Below are positions 1 to 5,830 of a stretch of 6,258 nt of DNA, piece after piece. The stretch is from positions 1-6,258 of the forward strand of contig JADHTD010000169.1 in the NCBI GenBank assembly GCA_016776525.1, given 5' to 3'. How positions within the stretch are numbered: the first letter of the stretch is position 1; each line of letters begins with the position of its first letter. The translations under genes were made by a program, and so were the position numbers. Origin of the DNA: Rhodospirillales bacterium. GTDB lineage: Bacteria; Pseudomonadota; Alphaproteobacteria; Rhodospirillales; JADHTD01. The notes beneath the pieces were generated by a model. That model was not told the DNA's origin and searched no databases. It saw nothing but the letters and a program-made list of their open reading frames with translations.

Positions 1-2490
1 CCTGCCCGCTCAGAACCGGCCCCGGCAGCCGACGTCCCGGACGCTCCGGCGCCCGAAGCAGACACGGTAGCAGCCGACAGCCAGCAGCAAGAGACGCCAG
101 CAACGGACTTGGCCGAACAGGCCCCGGATAGGGCTTCCGAGCCACAATCACCGGCGGCCGATGGTCCCGATGGAACCCTCAAAGCCGACCTGCCACCGGA
201 ACAGACGGCTGCTGCCGCACCGCCGCCGCCACCGGCGGCTCCGGATACGCCGTCAAACAGCTTCGAACTACCTGCGGAGCCGACGGCAACGGTTGACGAA
301 ACGCCCGGCGAAACGCAAGCCGCCACATCTCCCGAACCCGCCGCACCGATGGAGCAACCCGCCGCCACGGAACCGGAAGCAGAGCCGACCTTAGCTGACA
401 CTGCTGTGACCGGACCGGCGGAAATAGCGGAAACACCGTCTCCGGATCAGCAACCAGCCGATACGGTTGCAGAGACAGTGGCGGCACGCCAACCGGCAGA
501 ACCGGATATCGGGGACAAAGCACCGGCTGAGAGTATCCCGGCCCCGTTAGCCGAGATAGCAGATACACCCGAGGCTGCGGAGACGCCATCGGAACAGCAA
601 CCGGTGCCGATTTCCAAAACCGCTCCGACGACTGCTGAGGAAGCCGCCCCATCCCTCAATGAGGCCGTCACCCAAATGGCTGAAAGCGGCCCGGCGGAAA
701 CAAACGGTGAGGGAGAATCCGTCATCGAAAAGCTGGCCCGCGAAATCGAAACAAACAAACTGGCCGCACCGGCGGAAAGCCCGGCTGAAAAAACCGAAAC
801 AGAGCCTGCTCCTACCCTCCCTTCTTCCGAACGGCTGGCGGCGACTCCGCCGACGGCTATACCGGCCCCGTCTGCGGCAGCCAACGCCCCCGCGCCGCCG
901 GCCAAGAAGGGCTTCCTCGACCGGCTGAGCGATCTGTTCAATGCCACCAAGGAAAAAATTCTGCCGAAATCGAGAGAGCCAGATAAACCACCGGCTCCGG
1001 AAACATTGACGGCCCAACCCGGACCTTCGAAAGGTGCAACCGGACAAACATCTCCGCCGCCCGTCCGCCTGGCCTTCAATGAAGGTATCGTGTCAGAGGA
1101 AAACCGTTCCACCTTGTTCCGGGAACCTTCTTTGCCGCTGGGCTCCGTGATGAGCGATGCCCGGGCCGCATCACCGGGGAACATCCCGGCCCGTGTCCTG
1201 GAAATGCGCGATGACTTGTTCCAACCTGAAATACCTAAGCCGGTCACCTCAACCCAGGTGGCTGCTGCCGTTAAGGCCCTGCAAGGCCAACCGCCGCTGA
1301 CTTTCGAAGAAGGTATTCTGACCGAACTGCCGCCGCCGAGTGGCGCCCTCGCCTCCAGATCGAAGCCGAAACAGCCAGCGTCCGAAGTGGCGGACAGCGG
1401 CGATTTGGCGAGTTCCTTGGACGAACCGGATATAAAGGACGGTGAAGCTGATTCCGGGTTACCCAGCGAATTAACGGAAGCCCTCAGCGAAGAAACGCCA
1501 ACCGAAAGCGACGATTTACCGGCGTCCCTTGCCGAACTGGATCAACCGGAGGCCGCCGAACCGGGCAAGGAACTCAATCAGGATTTCCTGCCGTCCATTT
1601 TGGATGAGCAGGAAAGCGAGGCCGCCACCGTCACTGCCCGCAAAGCCAGCGGCGCGCCCCTGCCGCCGGAACCGATTGGTCCGGATGCCCCGGGGGCACA
1701 AGCGCCGCTCTCGACCCTGGTCGAGGCGGAAGACGGCAAACCGAGCCCGGATGAAGGCGAGGCAAGCCCGCAGACCGCCGCCCTGCCCGCGTCGGTCGTC
1801 CGCAATATTCAGCCGAAAGACTTCGTTCTGGCCATCGGTAACGATTTGCTGCTTGGACGCGCCCTGGGTACGACAAAAGTCGATAAAAAGAAATCCTGCC
1901 TGAACAAGGTCCGCGATACCGTGACCTTCTGTGTCGAACCCGTAAGCTGGTCAAAAGACATCCAACCCCTGTTTAACGTCAGCACCATCATGTACCGGGG
2001 GGTCAAGACCATTGTCCGATATGACGAAGGTCAGGCAACGTATTATCACGTTCTCTATCCGACGGAATCCTTTGACGAAATATCCTCTTACCTGAGCCGG
2101 CGTTATGGAGACCCCTCGGAAACGTGGAACCGCAGTATCGCCAGCATGGGCAAACCCCGGAGCGACAACCCGACCCTGGTCTGGAAAACCATCGATCCGG
2201 AAAGCAACCTGACGACGACCCTGGAAGTCCGCAAGTTCGACGATTCACGCGGCGGCTTTCCCGACAACCGCCGCGGCGTGATTCTGCTCTATCACGAAAA
2301 ATCCCAGCCGGTGTTCCCGCTGCTGTCGATCATCGAACTGATGCAATTGCGGTCCAACCGTTATGACTTCACCCGCGGCAAGGGCAGTGCAGCCACGGCA
2401 GCGCCAAAAGGAAAAGGCAAACCGGCTGACGTCGACGAGGATGACGATACCGAAATCAATATCGAATCCGACCTGGAACTGAAACTCTAA
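1..2490 (+). CDS. Large Ala/Pro/Glu-rich protein with a C-terminal globular domain, 5'-partial, function unknown
   Basis: The reading frame is open from base 1, so the gene begins upstream of the window. A TTG at 109 is the first possible internal start but is almost certainly not the real one, because the same low-complexity composition continues before it. 829 residues are visible. Codons 1 to about 300 are Ala/Pro/Glu/Thr-rich with no expected fold. Codons 302-325 contain a short Lys-flanked amphipathic stretch (KKGFLDRLSDLFN). Codons 345-600 hold short repeated motifs. Codons 600-790 (from VRNIQPKDF) are a denser, hydrophobic, probably mixed alpha/beta domain. It has the gene's only two visible cysteines, 14 residues apart, and a YLSRRYGDPSETW segment. 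The protein ends in a Lys/Gly linker and an acidic tail. The stop overlaps the end of the opposing synthase-like gene by 4 bases. The extended acidic/proline-rich part suggests a spacer or scaffold, possibly crossing the periplasm, but the N-terminus that would show a signal or membrane anchor is missing. I do not recognise the C-terminal family. Confidence 0.85.
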   Translation, partial: PARSEPAPAADVPDAPAPEADTVAADSQQQETPATDLAEQAPDRASEPQSPAADGPDGTLKADLPPEQTAAAAPPPPPAAPDTPSNSFELPAEPTATVDETPGETQAATSPEPAAPMEQPAATEPEAEPTLADTAVTGPAEIAETPSPDQQPADTVAETVAARQPAEPDIGDKAPAESIPAPLAEIADTPEAAETPSEQQPVPISKTAPTTAEEAAPSLNEAVTQMAESGPAETNGEGESVIEKLAREIETNKLAAPAESPAEKTETEPAPTLPSSERLAATPPTAIPAPSAAANAPAPPAKKGFLDRLSDLFNATKEKILPKSREPDKPPAPETLTAQPGPSKGATGQTSPPPVRLAFNEGIVSEENRSTLFREPSLPLGSVMSDARAASPGNIPARVLEMRDDLFQPEIPKPVTSTQVAAAVKALQGQPPLTFEEGILTELPPPSGALASRSKPKQPASEVADSGDLASSLDEPDIKDGEADSGLPSELTEALSEETPTESDDLPASLAELDQPEAAEPGKELNQDFLPSILDEQESEAATVTARKASGAPLPPEPIGPDAPGAQAPLSTLVEAEDGKPSPDEGEASPQTAALPASVVRNIQPKDFVLAIGNDLLLGRALGTTKVDKKKSCLNKVRDTVTFCVEPVSWSKDIQPLFNVSTIMYRGVKTIVRYDEGQATYYHVLYPTESFDEISSYLSRRYGDPSETWNRSIASMGKPRSDNPTLVWKTIDPESNLTTTLEVRKFDDSRGGFPDNRRGVILLYHEKSQPVFPLLSIIELMQLRSNRYDFTRGKGSAATAAPKGKGKPADVDEDDDTEINIESDLELKL

Positions 2491-3326
2491 TAGCGGTTCC
2501 GCATCCTGTTCCAGAGAAGCCTTATCAAACGTCCGGGCGCCGGCAACTGAACCCGCGCATCCAAGGGGTCGTAATTAACGACCCGCATCCGTTTCAAATA
2601 GACATCGGCAAGTGTCGCCGTCAGCAAGGCGGGAACCGCCGTTTTCGGGATATTGGTCCGGCGCAGGCGGGCAATATCCAAATGGTGGCGGGCCATGGCG
2701 GCGACTTCACCGGTCACCGTCAATAACGCCGTTTCTGACCGCAGTTCATACAACTCGGACAACTGCACCCCGGCCTCCCGGCACAGGGAAGCCGGCAGAT
2801 AACAGCGCCGGGCCTTGGCGTGGTAAGGAACGGCGCGCAACAGACCGGTCAGGGCCCAGGCCGTTCCCACGTGCCGGGCCGCTTCCCGGGCGCCTCGGTC
2901 AAAGGCGCCGATCACTTCCATGGTCAATTCGGACAGGGTACCGGCGGTGCCGGAGGCATAGTCGGTCAGGGCCTGCGGGTCGGCGGGCGGAATATCCTCC
3001 ATATCCAAACGGCGGGCCTGCAACAGGTCATCGAAGTGTCGGCGGTTGAGGTCGTATTTTTGAATCGTTTCCGATAACGGGCGGGCAACCGGATGGGCGG
3101 GCGGCGTTCCGCCATAGATCCCCTCCAGGGCATCGGCCCACCATTGCAGGCGCATATGGCCCAGCAGCGGCTCACTGACCAGTTCGCGGGCCTGCGCCAC
3201 TTCCTGGTTAAAGGCATATAGCGCAAACAGTCCCGGCCGCCGGTCCGGCGGTGCGAACAGGGTACAGAGATAGCGGTCCTTGTCGAAACGTTCGACCTGT
3301 TGGGCGCAATAGTTGAAATCGGTCAT
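2487..3326 (-). CDS. Squalene/phytoene synthase-fold protein, NDUFAF6-like (probably non-catalytic)
   Basis: A 279-residue all-helical protein of the squalene/phytoene synthase superfamily. It is closest, from memory, to mitochondrial NDUFAF6, a complex I assembly factor, and its alphaproteobacterial relatives. Shared landmarks run in order: YC near the N-terminus, RYLCTLFAP (18-26), LYAFNQEVAQ (36-45), MRLQWWADALEGIY (58-71), LLRAVPYH (162-169) and YLP (176-178). True synthases have DDxxD near residue 48, where this protein has ARELVSE. They have D-x-x-x-D in the LRDxxxD helix, where this one has Ala165 and His169, the same replacements as in NDUFAF6. Prenyl diphosphate condensation is therefore unlikely; a role in assembling respiratory complex I or another membrane complex is an inference from the family. 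I start at ATG 3326 because the family begins just before the YC motif and a weak GGACAGG lies 8 bases upstream. A GTG at 3359 would add 11 residues but has no ribosome binding site. Confidence 0.85.
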   Translation of the reverse strand: MTDFNYCAQQVERFDKDRYLCTLFAPPDRRPGLFALYAFNQEVAQARELVSEPLLGHMRLQWWADALEGIYGGTPPAHPVARPLSETIQKYDLNRRHFDDLLQARRLDMEDIPPADPQALTDYASGTAGTLSELTMEVIGAFDRGAREAARHVGTAWALTGLLRAVPYHAKARRCYLPASLCREAGVQLSELYELRSETALLTVTGEVAAMARHHLDIARLRRTNIPKTAVPALLTATLADVYLKRMRVVNYDPLDARVQLPAPGRLIRLLWNRMRNRY

Positions 3327-3437
3327 GGACAAAGCCTGTCCGTCGGGGAATCGTTGCACCTTATATGGGGGATTCGGGCGGCAAGCCCAAGCCCCTCATG
3401 GACGATTATTTGGTTTTTGAGTGGATCACATCGATTT
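3327..3437. promoter_or_regulatory. Divergent promoter region between the two synthase-fold genes
   Basis: This 111-base spacer must carry promoters for both genes unless one depends on read-through. On the minus strand TATAAG (3365-3360) is a fair -10 box; transcription would begin near 3353, inside the longer GTG-started version, which supports the ATG at 3326. No good -35 accompanies it. The spacer also holds a short inverted repeat GGACA-AAGCC-TGTCC (3327-3341), tandem AAGCCC (3383-3394), and a possible hairpin in which GGGC (3376-3379) pairs with GCCC (3385-3388) and GGGG (3367-3370) with CCCC (3392-3395). I find no convincing plus-strand promoter. Confidence 0.35.
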
Positions 3438-4241
3438 ATGGACGACCAACTGCTGCCGCGTGACGCCTTGCATCCGCCCCTGACCGAGGCCGGTGAAGCC
3501 CTCCTCGGCGTGCTGCATCAGGCGCAATCGATCGACCGGGATCCGGACCTGGACACAGCCGACAAGGAAAGTCGCCTTCGGTCCCTGGAAGAGGCTTCCA
3601 ACGGCGGGACACCACCGGACGGCTTGGAAAAACCCGTGGCGGCTCTGCGGGATTACACAGCGGCCAACGGAATTGCCGCCCACCATGTCCGCCACCTGCT
3701 TCAGGCCCGCATCAAAGTGGCCGGCGGTTTCCATTGCCGCAGTTGGAGCGACCTGCTGGTTTTCTGTTCCTTTGCCGCCGCTCCCATCGGCCGTTTCCTC
3801 CTGGAGGCGGCGGGCGAAGACACCCCGGTTGCCCGTCCTGCCTTGGAGGCCCTGTTCACGGCCCGCCTGATCCTGTTTTTCGTCCGGGACTGCAAACGGG
3901 ACTATGGAGAACGGGACCGGCTTTTCCTGCCGGAAGATTGGTTTAAGGAGGCTTCGATCTCACCGGACCGGTTGACTTCGTCCGCCGCCGTCGGTCAGAC
4001 CCGGGCCGTTCTCGACCGGGTCCTGGATGCAACAGACCATCTGTTACGGGAGGCCGTCCCCCTGCCCACCCTGATCGAAGACCGCGGCCTGCGGCAAACG
4101 GCGGCTGAAATCCTCTACCGCACACAGATGCTGTCCATGGCCCTCAAACGGCGCGACCCCCTGGCCGGGGCCGTCGAACCCGGCTGGTGGGAAAAAACCA
4201 TCTGGCGGCTAAAATCCTACCTGATTGGGTTGTTGAAATAG
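3438..4241 (+). CDS. HpnC-like squalene/phytoene synthase family protein, N-terminally short, first aspartate motif lost
   Basis: A 267-residue helical protein resembling HpnC, the hopanoid-pathway enzyme that converts presqualene diphosphate to hydroxysqualene. The best match is residues 101-170: SWSDLLVFCSFAAAPIGRFLL, where HpnC has a YCRxSANPVGRLxL-type helix, then FVRDCKRDYGERDRLFLPEDW, where HpnC has QDCxKDYxxxDRxYLP. The second aspartate motif D151-x-x-x-D155 is intact. The first motif, expected as ADDIADDPDL, aligns with AQSIDRDPDL (29-38), so two or three of its metal-binding aspartates are gone. The ENFPV segment that opens normal HpnC is also missing, and the frame upstream does not encode it. 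ATG 3438 is the first good start; a TTG at 3300 would run back into the opposing gene. The ribosome binding site is weak (GAGTGG, too distant). No hpnD or hpnE is seen in the window. Activity is doubtful; it may be a partner or a repurposed paralogue. Confidence 0.75.
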   Translation: MDDQLLPRDALHPPLTEAGEALLGVLHQAQSIDRDPDLDTADKESRLRSLEEASNGGTPPDGLEKPVAALRDYTAANGIAAHHVRHLLQARIKVAGGFHCRSWSDLLVFCSFAAAPIGRFLLEAAGEDTPVARPALEALFTARLILFFVRDCKRDYGERDRLFLPEDWFKEASISPDRLTSSAAVGQTRAVLDRVLDATDHLLREAVPLPTLIEDRGLRQTAAEILYRTQMLSMALKRRDPLAGAVEPGWWEKTIWRLKSYLIGLLK

Positions 4242-4330
4242 CATTCCCAAACCGTTAATATTATAAAATCCTTTATAATCAATATTATGCTATAAATTTT
4301 AGTATGAGTTTAATTATTGGTTAATAAATT
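4233..4330 (+). promoter_or_regulatory. AT-rich island with candidate promoter(s) for the PuuD-like gene
   Basis: After the HpnC-like stop the sequence turns sharply AT-rich (about 4255-4330) against GC-rich surroundings. Two promoter candidates are visible. One is TTGAAA (4233-4238), a 17-base spacer, then TAATAT (4256-4261). The other is an extended -10, TGC followed by TATAAA (4288-4296), with no clear -35. The second would give a 5' leader of about 140 bases. An 8-base perfect inverted repeat, ATTATAAA (4260-4267) and TTTATAAT (4272-4279) around ATCC, overlaps the first promoter and could be an operator. It is too AT-rich to be a usual terminator stem. Confidence 0.45.
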
Positions 4331-4369
4331 GGGGCGACAAAGAGCAGACGACCGCCCCTGTGGGCCGTC
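4331..4369 (+). promoter_or_regulatory. Alternative hairpins in the leader of the PuuD-like gene
   Basis: Two stems share the same bases and cannot form together. GGGGCG (4331-4336) can pair with CGCCCC (4353-4358). Alternatively GACCGCCC (4350-4357) can pair with GGGCCGTC (4362-4369) around a CTGT loop, with one C-C mismatch. Only four T residues (4376-4379) follow the second stem, so it is at best a weak terminator. The arrangement resembles a leader switch, but no known riboswitch or RNA-thermometer consensus is recognised. Confidence 0.25.
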
Positions 4370-4432
4370 CATGCCTTTTAAAAAATTAGGGAAAACCCCA
4401 CTCACATCAGTATCGGCGCCTTATGAAGGAAC

Positions 4433-4437
4433 AGGAG
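4433..4437 (+). promoter_or_regulatory. Ribosome binding site AGGAG setting the PuuD-like start
   Basis: AGGAG lies 6 bases before the ATG at 4444. The in-frame ATG at 4423 would place this site inside the coding sequence and has no comparable site of its own, so 4444 is the preferred start. Confidence 0.8.
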
Positions 4438-4443
4438 TATTTC

Positions 4444-5058
4444 ATGGCAGCTTTTCTTTCCAATCTCCGAAACACGGTTATCGCCGGTTTCGTTCTTACG
4501 GTCCTTATGATTGCTGTCCTCGTCGGCATGACGGGGGAAGGTTATTCACCGGATCAACACAGTTACTGGACTTTCATCATGCGCTGGCTGCACGTTCTCA
4601 GCGGCGTCATGTGGATCGGTATTCTTTGGTACTTTAATTTCGTGCAGACACCCAGCATGCCGAAAATTCCCGATGAACAGAAACCGGCGATCGGCAAGGT
4701 TATTGCCCCGGCAGCTCTCTTCTGGTTCCGCTGGGCGGCCATGGGCACCATCATTACCGGTTTGATTCTGGCGACCATGAACGGATACATCGTCGACGCC
4801 CTGAGCCTCGGTGCATCAGAAGGCTTTAGTGTTCCCAAGAACACGGCTATCGGCATCGGCATGTGGTTCGGCATCATCATGTGGTTCAACGTTTGGTTCA
4901 TCATCTGGCCGAACCAGCAAAAAGCCCTCGGCATGGTCGAAGTCGACGCCGACGCGAAAGCAGCCGCGGCAAAAACCGCCGGTATGTTCTCGCGGGTCAA
5001 CACCCTGCTGTCGGTCCCCATGCTTTACGCCATGGTCTCGGCACAGAACGTCTACTGA
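4444..5058 (+). CDS. PuuD-like (Urate_ox_N family) inner-membrane protein without cytochrome c domain
   Basis: A 204-residue membrane protein with about five hydrophobic segments: residues 11-29, 42-67, 92-115, 134-157 and 183-202. It matches the membrane domain usually named urate hydroxylase PuuD. Landmarks are RWLHVLSGVMWIGILWYFNFVQTP (47-70), KVIAPAALFWFRWAAMGT (85-102), MWFNVWFIIWPNQQKALG (146-163), and an Ala/Lys-rich loop before FSRVNTLLSVPMLY. His50 inside a membrane helix is a plausible haem ligand. Full-length PuuD has more helices and a C-terminal cytochrome c domain with CxxCH; this protein ends after the fifth helix and has no CxxCH. Urate oxidation therefore cannot be assumed, and no purine-catabolism gene lies nearby. 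A role as a small haem-binding redox or oxygen-related membrane protein is inference. A strong terminator follows directly, so it is probably transcribed alone. Confidence 0.82.
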   Translation: MAAFLSNLRNTVIAGFVLTVLMIAVLVGMTGEGYSPDQHSYWTFIMRWLHVLSGVMWIGILWYFNFVQTPSMPKIPDEQKPAIGKVIAPAALFWFRWAAMGTIITGLILATMNGYIVDALSLGASEGFSVPKNTAIGIGMWFGIIMWFNVWFIIWPNQQKALGMVEVDADAKAAAAKTAGMFSRVNTLLSVPMLYAMVSAQNVY

Positions 5059-5083
5059 TAAACAGGTAAAAAAAATACCTTTC

Positions 5084-5113
5084 AAACGGGGCTTGCGGGC
5101 CCCGTTTTTTTTT
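5084..5113 (+). terminator. Intrinsic terminator after the PuuD-like gene
   Basis: AAACGGGGC (5084-5092) pairs perfectly with GCCCCGTTT (5099-5107) around the loop TTGCGG. A run of nine T residues spans 5105-5113. It begins 25 bases after the stop codon and separates the gene from sodB. Confidence 0.93.
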
Positions 5114-5117
5114 CTAT

Positions 5118-5145
5118 TTTACTCATTCAACACAAAACACTTAAT
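5118..5145 (+). promoter_or_regulatory. Candidate sodB promoter
   Basis: With a strong terminator just upstream, sodB needs its own promoter in the 53 bases before its start. The best fit is TTTACT (5118-5123), a 16-base spacer, and CTTAAT (5140-5145), each matching the sigma-70 consensus at four of six positions. The resulting leader would be very short. No Fur box or other operator is evident. Confidence 0.3.
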
Positions 5146-5166
5146 CGACTTTTATGAGGATTAAAA

Positions 5167-5769
5167 ATGTCATTTGAATTACCCGATCTACCTTATTCTC
5201 AAGATGCCCTGGAGCCGCATATTACGGCCAACACGCTCAGCTTCCACCACGGCAAACATCATCAGGCTTATGTCACCAACCTGAACAATCTTCTGGGCGA
5301 TACCGCCGGCAGCAGCCAGGAAGACCTGGAAGCGGTTATCAAAGACAGTGCCGGCAATGCCGACAAGGCCGGCATTTTCAACAACGCCGCCCAAGTCTGG
5401 AACCACACGTTTTATTGGAAAAGCATGAAGGCCGGCGGCGGCGGCGAGCCCAGCGGCGATCTGGCCGACAAGATCAACGCCACTTGGGGCAGCCTGGATA
5501 AGTTCAAGGAAGAGTTCAAGGCAGCCGGTATCGGCCAGTTCGGCAGCGGCTGGGCCTGGCTGGTGGTCGAAGGCGGCGACTTGAAGATCGTCAAGACCCT
5601 CAACGCCGACACCCCGATCGCCCATGGTCAGACCCCGTTGATGACCTGTGACGTGTGGGAACACGCCTACTACCTGGACTTCCAGAACCGGCGTCCCGAC
5701 TACCTTCAGACCTTCCTGGACAGCCTGGTCAACTGGGACTTCGCGGCGGAAAACCTGGCCAACGCTTAG
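5167..5769 (+). CDS. sodB: Superoxide dismutase, Fe type
   Basis: A complete 200-residue cytoplasmic Fe/Mn-family superoxide dismutase, which converts superoxide to oxygen and hydrogen peroxide. The N-terminal helical hairpin carries the FHHGKHHQAYV motif (26-36) and the C-terminal alpha/beta domain carries DVWEHAYYLDF (162-172). Metal ligands are His27, His80, Asp162 and His166. Gln76 in AAQVWNHTFYW is the active-site glutamine supplied from this helix in iron enzymes; manganese enzymes have Gly there and take the glutamine from the later domain. At the corresponding later position this protein has Gly126, in GQFGSGWAW, as expected for the iron type. There is no signal peptide. GAGGA (5156-5160) sits 6 bases before the ATG. 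The length is normal for the family and nothing looks damaged. Terminators lie on both sides, so the gene is probably monocistronic. Confidence 0.97.
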   Translation: MSFELPDLPYSQDALEPHITANTLSFHHGKHHQAYVTNLNNLLGDTAGSSQEDLEAVIKDSAGNADKAGIFNNAAQVWNHTFYWKSMKAGGGGEPSGDLADKINATWGSLDKFKEEFKAAGIGQFGSGWAWLVVEGGDLKIVKTLNADTPIAHGQTPLMTCDVWEHAYYLDFQNRRPDYLQTFLDSLVNWDFAAENLANA

Positions 5770-5791
5770 GTCCCGACCGTCCGTATCGAAC

Positions 5792-5825
5792 AAGGCCCGG
5801 CCCCCGAAAAGGTCCGGGCCTTTTT
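5792..5825 (+). terminator. Intrinsic terminator after sodB
   Basis: AAGGCCCGG (5792-5800) pairs perfectly with CCGGGCCTT (5814-5822), followed by T residues 5821-5825. It begins 23 bases after the sodB stop and just past the end of the converging minus-strand gene. On the minus strand the trailing T-run is weak (TTGTTC), so service in both directions is only possible. Confidence 0.9.
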
Positions 5826-5830
5826 CATGC

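Noticed and set aside
109..111. TTG 109 as the true start of the large gene
   Set aside because: The same frame and composition continue to base 1 without a stop, and no ribosome binding site precedes the TTG.
447..1247. Long minus-strand open frame (266 codons) antisense to the Pro/Ala-rich gene
   Set aside because: It is rich in Ser/Gly/Ala with no domain and mirrors the low-complexity codons of the real gene; GC-rich repeats readily create such shadow frames.
3300..3437. Extended N-terminus of the HpnC-like protein from TTG 3300
   Set aside because: It overlaps the opposing gene, lacks the ENFPV segment expected there, and reads like non-coding sequence.
4260..4279. Inverted repeat as a terminator for the HpnC-like gene
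   Set aside because: The stem is entirely A/T and no T-run follows, so it would be too unstable.
4269..4282. FNR/anaerobox-like site ending in ATCAA
   Set aside because: Only one half-site is present; the matching TTGAT half at the right spacing is absent.
4371..4637. Possible small gene starting at ATG 4371 in the leader of the PuuD-like gene
   Set aside because: It has no good ribosome binding site, overlaps the PuuD-like gene in another frame, and its composition is that of an out-of-frame reading.
5188..5793. Minus-strand open frame of 201 codons covering sodB
   Set aside because: sodB is certain on the plus strand; the antisense product resembles no protein family and has no ribosome binding site.
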